Part shown: positions 1 through 8,085 of the stretch, one piece after another
Layout of the letters: each line of letters starts with the position of its first letter
How positions within the stretch are numbered: position 1 is the first letter of the stretch
NCBI GenBank assembly: GCA_001796995.1
Contig: MGOB01000086.1
Location: forward strand, 12,151-21,234
DNA length: 9,084 bases
DNA from: Chloroflexi bacterium RBG_16_68_14
Lineage (GTDB): Bacteria; Chloroflexota; Dehalococcoidia; DSTF01; RBG-16-68-14
Direction of reading: 5' to 3'
The notes under the pieces: generated by a model
The model's input: the letters and a program-made list of their open reading frames with translations, nothing else
Databases searched by the model: none
Told to the model about the DNA's origin: nothing
Made by a program: the position numbers and the translations under genes

Positions 1-38
1 TGTCATCAAGTTGGAGGGGCACTAGAGAGGAGGCTGCC

Positions 39-1235
39 ATGGCCGGACCGCTGGAAGGGATCACCATCCTGGACCTGACCTGGGTGCTCTCCGGGCCCTA
101 CGCCTCCATGGTGCTCTGCGACCTGGGGGCGGAGGCGATCAAAGTGGAGCGCCCGCCCTACGGCGACATCGCCCGCACCACCACCCCGCACATCAACGGC
201 GAGAGCTGCTACTTCTTCAGCATCAACCGGGGGAAGAAGAGCGTCGCCATCGACCTCTCGCGGGAGGAGGGGAAGGAGCTGTTCCTGCGCCTGGTCGAGC
301 GGGTCGACGTGGTGATGGAGAACTTCACGCCGGGCACCATGGACGACCTGGGCCTGGGCTACGACGCGCTCCGCCGGCGCAACCCGCGACTGGTCTACGC
401 GGCCACCTCCGGCTTCGGCCAGACCGGGCCGGACCGGCTGCGGCCGGCGCTGGACGTCGTCGTCCAGGGCATGGGCGGGGTGATGAGCATCACCGGCCAT
501 CCGGGCGGGCCGCCCACGCGCCCCGGCCTCTCCCTGGGCGACATCGCCGCCGGGCTCTTCACCGCCGTCGGCGTGCTGGCGGCGCTGCGGGAGCGCGACC
601 GCAGCGGCGAGGGCCAGCTGGTCGATATCAGCATGCTGGACTGCCAGGTGGCCATCCTGGAGAACGCCTTCATGCGCTACTTCGCCACCGGCCAGGTGCC
701 CGGGCCCATCGGCACCCGCCACCCCTCGGCCACCCCGTTCCAGGCCTTCCCTACCAAGGACGGCTGGATCGTGCTGGCGCTGAGCTGGGGGGTGGAGAAC
801 CAGTGGGAGCTCTTCTGTGCCCTCATCGGCAAGCCGGAGCTGATCTACGACGAGCGCTTCGAGACCAGCGCGTCGCGCACGGAACACCACGCCGAGTTGG
901 AGCCGCTCCTGAACGAGGCGCTCAGCCAGCGGACGACGGAGGACTGGCTCCGAGAATTCGACGCCATCGGTCTCCCCTGCGGGCCGCTGAACAACATCGC
1001 CCAGGCGGCGGCCCATCCCCAGGTGCGGGCGCGGGAGATGCTGGTGGAGGTGGAGCACCCGGTCATCGGCAGGCTGCCCCTGGCCAACACGCCGGTGAAG
1101 CTCTCGCGCACGCCGGGCGGCATCAAGGGCCCCTCACCCGCCGTCGGCCAGCACACCGACGAGGTGCTGCGCGCGCTGCTCCAGCTTTCGGACGAGGAGC
1201 TGACGCGCCTGCGGGAGGCAGGGGTGATCCTGTAG
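39..1235 (+). CDS. CaiB/BaiF family (class III) CoA-transferase
   Basis: A 398-residue protein of the class III CoA-transferase family, which moves CoA between an acyl-CoA donor and a carboxylic acid acceptor in the cytoplasm. The N-terminal block reads ILDLTWVLSGPYASMVLCDLGAEAIKVE, followed by NRGKKSVAIDL (about residues 67-77), both typical of the family. The expected catalytic aspartate is D168 in PGLSLGDIAAG. GQLVDISMLD and the C-terminal GLPCGPLNNIAQAAAHPQV segment also match. Length is normal (about 390-430 is usual). ATG 39 is preceded by GAGAGGAGG at 25-33, spaced 5 nt, so the start is well supported, although the frame stays open to the window edge. The substrate (formyl, succinyl, carnitine or other) cannot be told from sequence alone, and the neighbours give no pathway hint. 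Confidence 0.93.
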   Translation: MAGPLEGITILDLTWVLSGPYASMVLCDLGAEAIKVERPPYGDIARTTTPHINGESCYFFSINRGKKSVAIDLSREEGKELFLRLVERVDVVMENFTPGTMDDLGLGYDALRRRNPRLVYAATSGFGQTGPDRLRPALDVVVQGMGGVMSITGHPGGPPTRPGLSLGDIAAGLFTAVGVLAALRERDRSGEGQLVDISMLDCQVAILENAFMRYFATGQVPGPIGTRHPSATPFQAFPTKDGWIVLALSWGVENQWELFCALIGKPELIYDERFETSASRTEHHAELEPLLNEALSQRTTEDWLREFDAIGLPCGPLNNIAQAAAHPQVRAREMLVEVEHPVIGRLPLANTPVKLSRTPGGIKGPSPAVGQHTDEVLRALLQLSDEELTRLREAGVIL

Positions 1236-1251
1236 GGTCGCTAGAAACGCC

Positions 1252-1313
1252 ACCCCCGCCTGAAGGCTGGGGCATGAGCAACAGGTTCGATGCCCCAGCC
1301 TTCAGGCGGGGGT
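1252..1313. repeat. 24-bp perfect inverted repeat with nested palindromic arms
   Basis: The left arm (1252-1275) and right arm (1290-1313) are perfectly complementary over 24 bp around a 14-nt loop. Each arm is itself a near palindrome: CCCC-C-GCCT-GA-AGGC-T-GGGG, so it can fold alone or as a cruciform. It begins 17 nt after the CoA-transferase stop, so it could act as a transcription stop. There is no T-tract on the right side, so it is not a standard intrinsic terminator. AGAAAC occurs just outside both ends (1243-1248 and 1316-1321) and could be a short target duplication. The CCCCGCCTGAAGG motif resembles hairpins at ends of IS200/IS605-type elements and REP/MITE repeats; that comparison is from memory. 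Confidence 0.85.
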
Positions 1314-1383
1314 CGAGAAACCACCCACCGAACATGAGCAAGTTACGGGCAAACGGGCCCGCCTTCGTTTCCAGGTGCGCTGG

Positions 1384-1392
1384 TGCTACAAT
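1384..1392 (+). promoter_or_regulatory. Extended -10 promoter for the glutaredoxin-cysS unit
   Basis: TGC-TACAAT (1384-1392) is an extended -10 with 5 of 6 matches to TATAAT plus the upstream TG. At a 17-nt spacing the -35 position holds TTCGTT (1364-1369), a weak match, as expected for an extended -10 promoter. Transcription would start near 1399, giving a leader of about 34 nt before ATG 1433. It lies downstream of the 1252-1313 hairpin, consistent with a new transcription unit starting here. Confidence 0.5.
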
Positions 1393-1432
1393 AAACGCAG
1401 CACTTGCTTTCCTAACGCAGGGGAGACCGCCG

Positions 1433-1642
1433 ATGGCCGACCTGATTCTCTACACTCTACGCACCTGCCCCACCTGCGAGCGGGCGCGGCGCGATCTGGC
1501 GGCCGAGGGCGTTCATTTCGAAGAGCGGGTCATCGACGACAACGCACAGTGGTTCGAGGAGGCTTCTCGCCTGGCGCTGACCGTCCCCATCCTGGTCCGC
1601 GGCGACAGCGTAGAGGTGGGCTGGAAGGGAGAGATCGGGTGA
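1433..1642 (+). CDS. Small glutaredoxin-like CxxC protein
   Basis: A 69-residue thioredoxin-fold protein starting MADLILYTLRTCPTCERAR. The redox motif is C12-P-T-C15 after the first beta strand, and the cis-proline segment is TVPILVRGD. It should be a cytoplasmic thiol-disulfide oxidoreductase of the glutaredoxin/NrdH type; the partner is unknown. At 69 residues it is short (70-85 is usual), ending VGWKGEIG right after the last strand. The start is set by AGGGGAG at 1419-1425, 7 nt before ATG. The stop is TGA, followed in frame by CAT TTC CAG TAA and then a hairpin. It precedes cysS by 80 nt, probably in the same transcript. Confidence 0.82.
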   Translation: MADLILYTLRTCPTCERARRDLAAEGVHFEERVIDDNAQWFEEASRLALTVPILVRGDSVEVGWKGEIG

Positions 1643-1655
1643 CATTTCCAGTAAG

Positions 1656-1699
1656 GTCGGGCCGTGCGCCCGACTCGGCGTCAGGAGGCCGGACGGCCT
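1656..1699 (+). other. Two short hairpins in the glutaredoxin-cysS gap
   Basis: Hairpin 1 is GTCGGGC/GCCCGAC (1656-1662 with 1668-1674), a 7-bp stem with a 5-nt loop. Hairpin 2 is AGGCC/GGCCT (1686-1690 with 1695-1699), with a 4-nt loop. Neither has a following T-run. I see no T-box sequence that would point to tRNA-Cys control of the synthetase. They may be a weak attenuator, mRNA-processing structures or chance in GC-rich DNA. Confidence 0.35.
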
Positions 1700-1722
1700 A
1701 CTAGGAGCACGGAGGTGGCGCG

Positions 1723-3879
<2,157 letters not shown>

Positions 3880-3932
3880 CGGCCTAGTTCGCCGTCCCAG
3901 GAAACCCTTATGCGCAGTCTCCGCAGGGGGGC

Positions 3933-3961
3933 TTGACAACCAGCGGAAAACCATATATAGT
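3933..3961 (+). promoter_or_regulatory. Strong sigma70-type promoter of the padR-arsM unit
   Basis: TTGACA (3933-3938) is a perfect -35. After exactly 17 nt comes TATAGT (3956-3961), a 5/6 match to the -10 consensus. Transcription should start near 3968, leaving a leader of about 34 nt to ATG 4002. It is the best promoter I see in the window and probably drives padR, arsM and perhaps the genes beyond. Confidence 0.82.
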
Positions 3962-3967
3962 CTGGCT

Positions 3968-4012
3968 AGGTATAGGCACCAAAGGTATCGGTAGCGTAGG
4001 TATGGTTGACCT
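3968..4012 (+). repeat. Three AGGTAT direct repeats at 15-bp period (candidate operator)
   Basis: AGGTAT begins at 3968, 3983 and 3998, exactly 15 bp apart, followed by AGG, CGG and GGT respectively. The array runs from the predicted transcription start to the padR start codon; the third copy contains the ATG. It is placed where a bound repressor would block initiation, and PadR-family proteins commonly repress their own promoters. Known PadR sites are usually inverted repeats, so a direct-repeat operator would be atypical. It could also hinder ribosome access, since no clear Shine-Dalgarno is present here. Confidence 0.55.
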
Positions 4013-4397
4013 CAGCGAGAAAGACCTGACCGACGAGCAGTACTGGCGCATGCTGGCCAGCCGGGGCGTCGGCCGCTTCCTGGTGCTGGCCGCCCTCCAC
4101 CAGCGGCCCCGCCACGGCTACGAGTTGGCCCGCGCCGTCACCGAGGCCGGCGCCGGGTGCTGCGAGCCCACCGACGCCATGATCTACCCCGCCATCCGCG
4201 AGCTGACGGTGGGCGGCTACATCGTCTGCCGCATCGAGGCACAGGGCCAGCGCCAGCGCAAGGTCTGCGAGCTCACCGACCGCGGGCGCCGGGCCTATCG
4301 CGCCGCGGCCAAGGTCTGGAGCACGGTCCTGCCCGCCCTGCGCGAGGCGGTCGAGGCGGGATTGGAGGCACCCAACTCCGTAGGGGCCAACCTTTAG
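4002..4397 (+). CDS. PadR-family winged-helix transcriptional regulator, probable metalloid-responsive repressor of arsM
   Basis: A 131-residue PadR-type regulator. FLVLAALHQRPRHGYELARAV (from about residue 26) is the first part of the winged helix, MIYPAIRELTVGGYI (60-74) is the recognition helix and following turn, and the KVCELTDRGRRAYRAAAKVW wing and helix follow; the tail is a short dimerising helix. Where many PadR proteins have a segment like GFWEPSPGTLYP, this one has G-C53-C54-EPTDAMIYP, plus C76 and C89. These could bind As(III) or sense thiol oxidation (inference). I chose ATG 4002 because a longer frame from TTG 3933 begins inside the -35 box. The ribosome-binding site is poor. 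It lies 58 nt before arsM in what looks like one transcript, so autoregulation together with arsM is likely. Confidence 0.85.
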   Translation: MVDLSEKDLTDEQYWRMLASRGVGRFLVLAALHQRPRHGYELARAVTEAGAGCCEPTDAMIYPAIRELTVGGYIVCRIEAQGQRQRKVCELTDRGRRAYRAAAKVWSTVLPALREAVEAGLEAPNSVGANL

Positions 4398-4455
4398 GTC
4401 GGCCCGCAGGACAGCAGAACGAATCTGGTTCGGAGAATCCCAAGGAGGTGTCACC

Positions 4456-5271
4456 ATGAGCGAACCAACAGCGGAAGAGATCAAGAGCGCCGTCCTGGAG
4501 CGCTACAGCGCCAAGGCGCGGGAACAGCTAGCGAAGGCGGAACGGATCCCGCTCGAGCCGGCGGGCGATGCCTGCTGCGGCACGGCGGAGGCACCCGCGC
4601 CCGCCGCCGAGACCTCATCCTGGGCCGATCAACAGCTCTACTCGGCGGAGGAGCTGGGCACCCTGCCCCAGGAGGTGACGGATCTCTCCCTGGGCTGCGG
4701 CAACCCCACCGCCATCGCCGAGCTGCGACCGAGCGAGGCGGTGCTCGATCTGGGCAGCGGCAGCGGCCTCGACTGCTTTCTCGCCGCACGGCAGGTGGGC
4801 CCGGAGGGCCGGGTGGTGGGACTGGACATGAGCGACGACATGCTGGAGCTGGCCCGCCGCAACCTGGCCAAGGTCGGCGCCGCCAACGTCGAGTTCCGCA
4901 AGGGCGAGATGGAGTCGATGCCCCTGCCCGACGCCGCCTTCGACGTCATCATCTCTAACTGCGTGATCAACCTCTCGCCCGACAAGGACGCCGTCTTCCG
5001 CGAGTCGTTCCGGGTGCTCAAGCCGGGCGGCCGGCTGCGCGTCTCCGACATCGTCTGGACGCGGACGCCGTCGGAAGAGGAGCGGACCAACCTGGCCGAG
5101 TGGGCCGGCTGCATCGCCGGAGCGCTGGGGGTGGACGAGTACGTCGCCAAGCTAAAGGCGGCCGGCTTCACCGGGGTGGAGACGCAACTCGCCGGGGACG
5201 CCGACGCGCGGGGCTTCGCCAGCGCCTACATCAGCGCGACCAGACCTGCGGCCCTTCGCGGGTGCTGCTAG
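4456..5271 (+). CDS. arsM: Arsenite S-adenosylmethionine methyltransferase
   Basis: A 271-residue cytoplasmic enzyme that methylates As(III) with S-adenosylmethionine, yielding methylated and volatile arsenicals. The SAM site is VLDLGSGSGLD (96-106). The As-binding cysteines of the family are visible as C81 (SLGCGNP), C169 (ISNCVINLSPDK) and C219 (EWAGCIAGAL); the 50-residue gap between the last two is as I recall for characterised algal ArsM. An additional Cys pair lies at C40-C41, and the protein ends in RGCC. YSAEELGTLPQEVTDLSLGCGNP is a family hallmark. ATG 4456 follows AAGGAGGTG (4442-4450), spaced 5 nt. The last 15 codons contain the left copy of a 27-bp repeat, so the present terminus (ALRGCC) may be a replacement for an older, longer tail now found at 8125-8208. 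The next gene starts 9 nt after the stop. Confidence 0.95.
   Translation: MSEPTAEEIKSAVLERYSAKAREQLAKAERIPLEPAGDACCGTAEAPAPAAETSSWADQQLYSAEELGTLPQEVTDLSLGCGNPTAIAELRPSEAVLDLGSGSGLDCFLAARQVGPEGRVVGLDMSDDMLELARRNLAKVGAANVEFRKGEMESMPLPDAAFDVIISNCVINLSPDKDAVFRESFRVLKPGGRLRVSDIVWTRTPSEEERTNLAEWAGCIAGALGVDEYVAKLKAAGFTGVETQLAGDADARGFASAYISATRPAALRGCC
5227..5253 (+). repeat. 27-bp direct repeat, left copy (end of arsM)
   Basis: Runs from TACATCAGCGCG to CCTGCGGCC and is identical over all 27 bases to 8125-8151. It encodes YISATRPAA near the ArsM C-terminus. The flanks of the two copies differ immediately on both sides. The distance between copies is 2898 bp, and the span contains the whole molybdopterin oxidoreductase gene. 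Confidence 0.95.
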
Positions 5272-5280
5272 CAGGCAACA

Positions 5281-8064
5281 ATGACTTCCGAGGGACTTCC
5301 TCGTTCTGCCGCACTGTCCGGCGCAACAGGCGACTATTACCGCCGCCGGTTGCAGTGGGACCAAGTAAAATGGGTGACCCACTGCGTCAACTGCTCCCCT
5401 GGAAACTGCCCATTTCGAGCATACATGAGGAACGGGCGGGTGATTCGAGAAGAGCAAGCGGCAACGTTCGCACCCATTGAATCGGGTGTGCCAGACATGA
5501 ACCCGATGGGCTGTCAAAAAGGCGCCGCGTGGAGCCAGACCCTGGACGCGCCTACCCGCATCCTTTACCCGATGCGCCGTCGCGGCGACCGCGCTGGCGG
5601 CGACTGGGAACGTATCAGTTGGGACGAGGCCTTGACGGCGATTGCCGACGCCATGATCGACACCATCCAGGAGTCTGGACCAGAGGCCATCGTCCAGGCT
5701 GGCACGGCCGGGGAGGGCGGGCTGACGGCCGGCTTTCTGTTCGAGAAGCTTATCAACCGGATCGGCGCCACGACCACCGACGCCAATGCGGATATCGGTG
5801 ACTTCCCTGTGGGCTTGTACCTCACCTTCGGACAAGCCGCATCATGTAGCAGTGTTGACGACTGGTTTCACAGTGAACTGATGCTCATCTGGCACTCGAA
5901 CCCGGCCTATACGGCAATCCCCCACTATCACTATATCGCTGAAGGCCGCTATCACGGTGCCGAGGTCGTCGCCATCGCGCCGGACTACAGCCCCTCTGCC
6001 ATCCACGCTGACTACCACATCGGCGTGCGCCCGGGCACTGACGCCGCGCTAGCCTTGGCGATGGCGCGGGTGGTTGTTGACGAGGGTCTGACCGACGAAG
6101 CGTTCGTCCGAGCTCAGTCGGACCTGCCTCTCCTCGTGCGGAGCGACACCCGGCGGTTCCTGCGGGGTTCGGACATCGAAGCTGCCGGGCGCGAGGACCA
6201 GTTCTACGTCTGGCTGCGGGGTAAGAACGGCGTGGTGCCTGCCTCTCGGGAGGTACTCGAGGCCAACGAAGCGGTCGCCCTGGAGGGAGAATTCACTGCC
6301 ACGCTCGCTACTGGTGAGCGCGTCGAGGTGCGGCCGGTCTTTGACCTGCTCCGCGAACGCCTGGCCGCATTCTCGCCGGAAGAGGCCTCCAAGATCTGCG
6401 GTGTGTATCCGGAGACGATCCGTTTCCTGGCGCGGAAGGTCGCCGAGAAACGCACCAAGATCCTCCTCGGCTTCAACTCTGCCAAGTACTACCACGGTGA
6501 TCTCATGGAGAGGTCAATGTGTCTTCTCCTAGCACTCACCGGCAACTGGGGGAAGAAAGGCGCTGGGCTGGGCGTGGCGGTCACAGGCATGTTTGACGGA
6601 GCGTTCCTCTTCCCGATGAAAGGAAAACCGGGGCGGGACGCCGTCCGCGACATACTGAGCATGCGCGCCTCGTTCGTCAACAGCATGAAGCGTGCCGACC
6701 CTGGTCTCACGGACGCATCGGCAGCCATTCAGCTCCAGCAGGGCGGAGCGGCATCGGGCCACACCGCTGTTTCCGCATTTCTGTGGTACTACCACACGGG
6801 CCTCGCCGACCGCTGGGCACGACAGGAGTGGTCGGACTCGGACATGCGCCTGCCGCTGGCCGCCTACATCAGCGAAGCCATCGAGAAGGGCTGGTGGCGC
6901 GGACTAGCCCGCCCGAGCGAGACCCATCAGCCTCGCGTCCTCTTTGAGATCGGCACGAACTGGGCCCGCCGGATGCGTGGAGGCTATGGTGCTCATGCCC
7001 GCCTCATCGACGGATTGAAGCTGCTCGTTTGTGTGGACTGGCGACTGTCAGCTTCGGCACTGCGGGCCGATGTCGTGCTCCCTGCCGCAGCCCCGTACGA
7101 AAAGCCGGGCTTTGGCCAGCCATCACCCCAGATGCTCCAGCTCACGTTCTCCGACGCTTGTGTGAAGCCCGCCGGTGAGGCCCGGCCCGAGTGGGAGATC
7201 TTCGTGGACCTGGCCCTGAAGATTGAGGAGCGGGCGAAGGCGCGCGGCTTCGTCGAGTACACGGACAGCCGCGGCGTCACCCGTCGCCTCGACGACCTCA
7301 GTACCTACCTCACGGTCAACGGCGCCTTCGAGACGACGGAGGCGGTGCTCGAAGAGATGATACTGGACACGGTGGAAGCTGGCACACTGCCTGAAGGAAC
7401 GACCCTCGCCACGTTTCGGAAGCAAGGCTACACGCGCTTCATCGATTGGGGCATAACGCCGTTCGCGCTGGTGCAGGCAGCCGACCTCCGGCCGGACAGG
7501 ACCCACGCCCCGCTTCGCCATCACGTGGAGCGAGGCCTGCCATACCCCACACTGACGCGCCGCGCCCAGTTCTACATCGACCACCCCTGGTTCCTGGAGG
7601 CGGGAGAGGAGCTCCCCACCCACAAGGAGAACCCCCGGATGGGGGGCGACTACCCCTTCGTCCTCACCTCCGGCCACAACCGCTGGAGCATCCACTCCAT
7701 GAACATCACCAACCGGGTGCTGCTACAGACTCACCGCGGTGAGCCCACCGTTCTCTTGAACAGCGCTGACGCCGCCGCGCGGGGCATTGGTGACGGCGAC
7801 TGCCTGCGGGTGCATAACGATGTCTCGTCCTTTATGGCCCAGGCCAAGGTATCGGGCGCGGTCAGGCCGGGGCAGATCATCAGCTACAACGGCTGGGAAC
7901 CGTATCAGTACGCCGGCTGGAAGCACGCCGCCGACGTTGAGCCGGGGATGGTGAAGTGGTTGCATTTCGCTGCCGGGGAAGGCCATCTGCGGTACTGGGT
8001 CACGCAGTGGCAGCCGGTGCCCATCGACCGTGGTATCGCAGTGGATGTGGCAAAGGCGGAGTAG
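5281..8064 (+). CDS. Molybdopterin oxidoreductase catalytic subunit, type II DMSO-reductase (NarG/EbdA-like) group
   Basis: A 927-residue Mo-bisMGD enzyme. YYRRRLQWDQVKWVTHCVNC (19-38) resembles the NarG N-terminus. The FS0 cluster ligands are H34 or C35, then C38, C43 and C78; the 34-residue gap C43-C78 equals NarG's. The Mo ligand is probably D174 in DIGDFPVG. LIWHSNPAYT and VAIAPDYSPSAIHADYHIGVRPGTDAALALAMA are pterin-binding blocks, and the C-terminal cofactor domain includes LTSGHNRWSIHSMN, GWEPYQYAGW and GHLRYW. Length matches the DdhA/SerA/ClrA/EbdA branch (about 900-980), not NarG (about 1250). There is no Tat leader, implying a cytoplasmic enzyme. No iron-sulfur beta, heme or chaperone gene is adjacent, so its electron partner and substrate are unknown. 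The start has no good Shine-Dalgarno and lies 9 nt after arsM, suggesting translational coupling. A 27-bp repeat brackets the gene, and its codon use is looser than its neighbours'. Confidence 0.92.
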   Translation: MTSEGLPRSAALSGATGDYYRRRLQWDQVKWVTHCVNCSPGNCPFRAYMRNGRVIREEQAATFAPIESGVPDMNPMGCQKGAAWSQTLDAPTRILYPMRRRGDRAGGDWERISWDEALTAIADAMIDTIQESGPEAIVQAGTAGEGGLTAGFLFEKLINRIGATTTDANADIGDFPVGLYLTFGQAASCSSVDDWFHSELMLIWHSNPAYTAIPHYHYIAEGRYHGAEVVAIAPDYSPSAIHADYHIGVRPGTDAALALAMARVVVDEGLTDEAFVRAQSDLPLLVRSDTRRFLRGSDIEAAGREDQFYVWLRGKNGVVPASREVLEANEAVALEGEFTATLATGERVEVRPVFDLLRERLAAFSPEEASKICGVYPETIRFLARKVAEKRTKILLGFNSAKYYHGDLMERSMCLLLALTGNWGKKGAGLGVAVTGMFDGAFLFPMKGKPGRDAVRDILSMRASFVNSMKRADPGLTDASAAIQLQQGGAASGHTAVSAFLWYYHTGLADRWARQEWSDSDMRLPLAAYISEAIEKGWWRGLARPSETHQPRVLFEIGTNWARRMRGGYGAHARLIDGLKLLVCVDWRLSASALRADVVLPAAAPYEKPGFGQPSPQMLQLTFSDACVKPAGEARPEWEIFVDLALKIEERAKARGFVEYTDSRGVTRRLDDLSTYLTVNGAFETTEAVLEEMILDTVEAGTLPEGTTLATFRKQGYTRFIDWGITPFALVQAADLRPDRTHAPLRHHVERGLPYPTLTRRAQFYIDHPWFLEAGEELPTHKENPRMGGDYPFVLTSGHNRWSIHSMNITNRVLLQTHRGEPTVLLNSADAAARGIGDGDCLRVHNDVSSFMAQAKVSGAVRPGQIISYNGWEPYQYAGWKHAADVEPGMVKWLHFAAGEGHLRYWVTQWQPVPIDRGIAVDVAKAE

Positions 8065-8072
8065 CCGAAGCC

Positions 8073-8082
8073 GGGAGGAGGT
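8073..8082 (+). promoter_or_regulatory. Very strong Shine-Dalgarno before the 40-aa ORF
   Basis: GGGAGGAGGT ends 3 nt before ATG 8086, and its AGGAGG core ends 4 nt before it. It is one of the strongest ribosome-binding sites in the window, in sharp contrast to the poor one at the preceding molybdoenzyme gene. It supports active translation of the small ORF and, by coupling, of the overlapping quinone oxidoreductase gene. Confidence 0.65.
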
Positions 8083-8085
8083 ACC

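Noticed and set aside
2..25. Possible tail of an upstream gene ending ...VIKLEGH and TAG
   Set aside because: Only seven codons are visible, with no way to recognise a family; mentioned only because the TAG lies just before the CoA-transferase ribosome-binding site.
6..1058. Long open frame on the - strand, antisense to the CoA-transferase
   Set aside because: Antisense of a clear gene in GC-rich DNA; the translation is low-complexity (Ala, Arg, Gly, His rich) and matches no family.
803..1642. A 279-codon + strand frame ending with the glutaredoxin
   Set aside because: Only the last 69 residues from ATG 1433 resemble a protein family; the upstream part overlaps the CoA-transferase out of frame and crosses the intergenic palindrome.
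1643..1722. T-box or other tRNA-sensing leader before cysS
   Set aside because: The gap is only 80 nt and holds two simple GC hairpins; no T-box sequence or terminator with T-run is seen.
3933..4001. Longer padR start at TTG 3933
   Set aside because: The TTG is part of the -35 box, upstream of the predicted transcription start, so it cannot be on the mRNA from that promoter; the added residues do not resemble PadR.
5281..5400. Twin-arginine signal on the molybdoenzyme (RRR at residues 21-23)
   Set aside because: The arginines are followed by LQWDQVKWVTHC with no hydrophobic core or cleavage site; the segment matches the NarG cluster-binding region.
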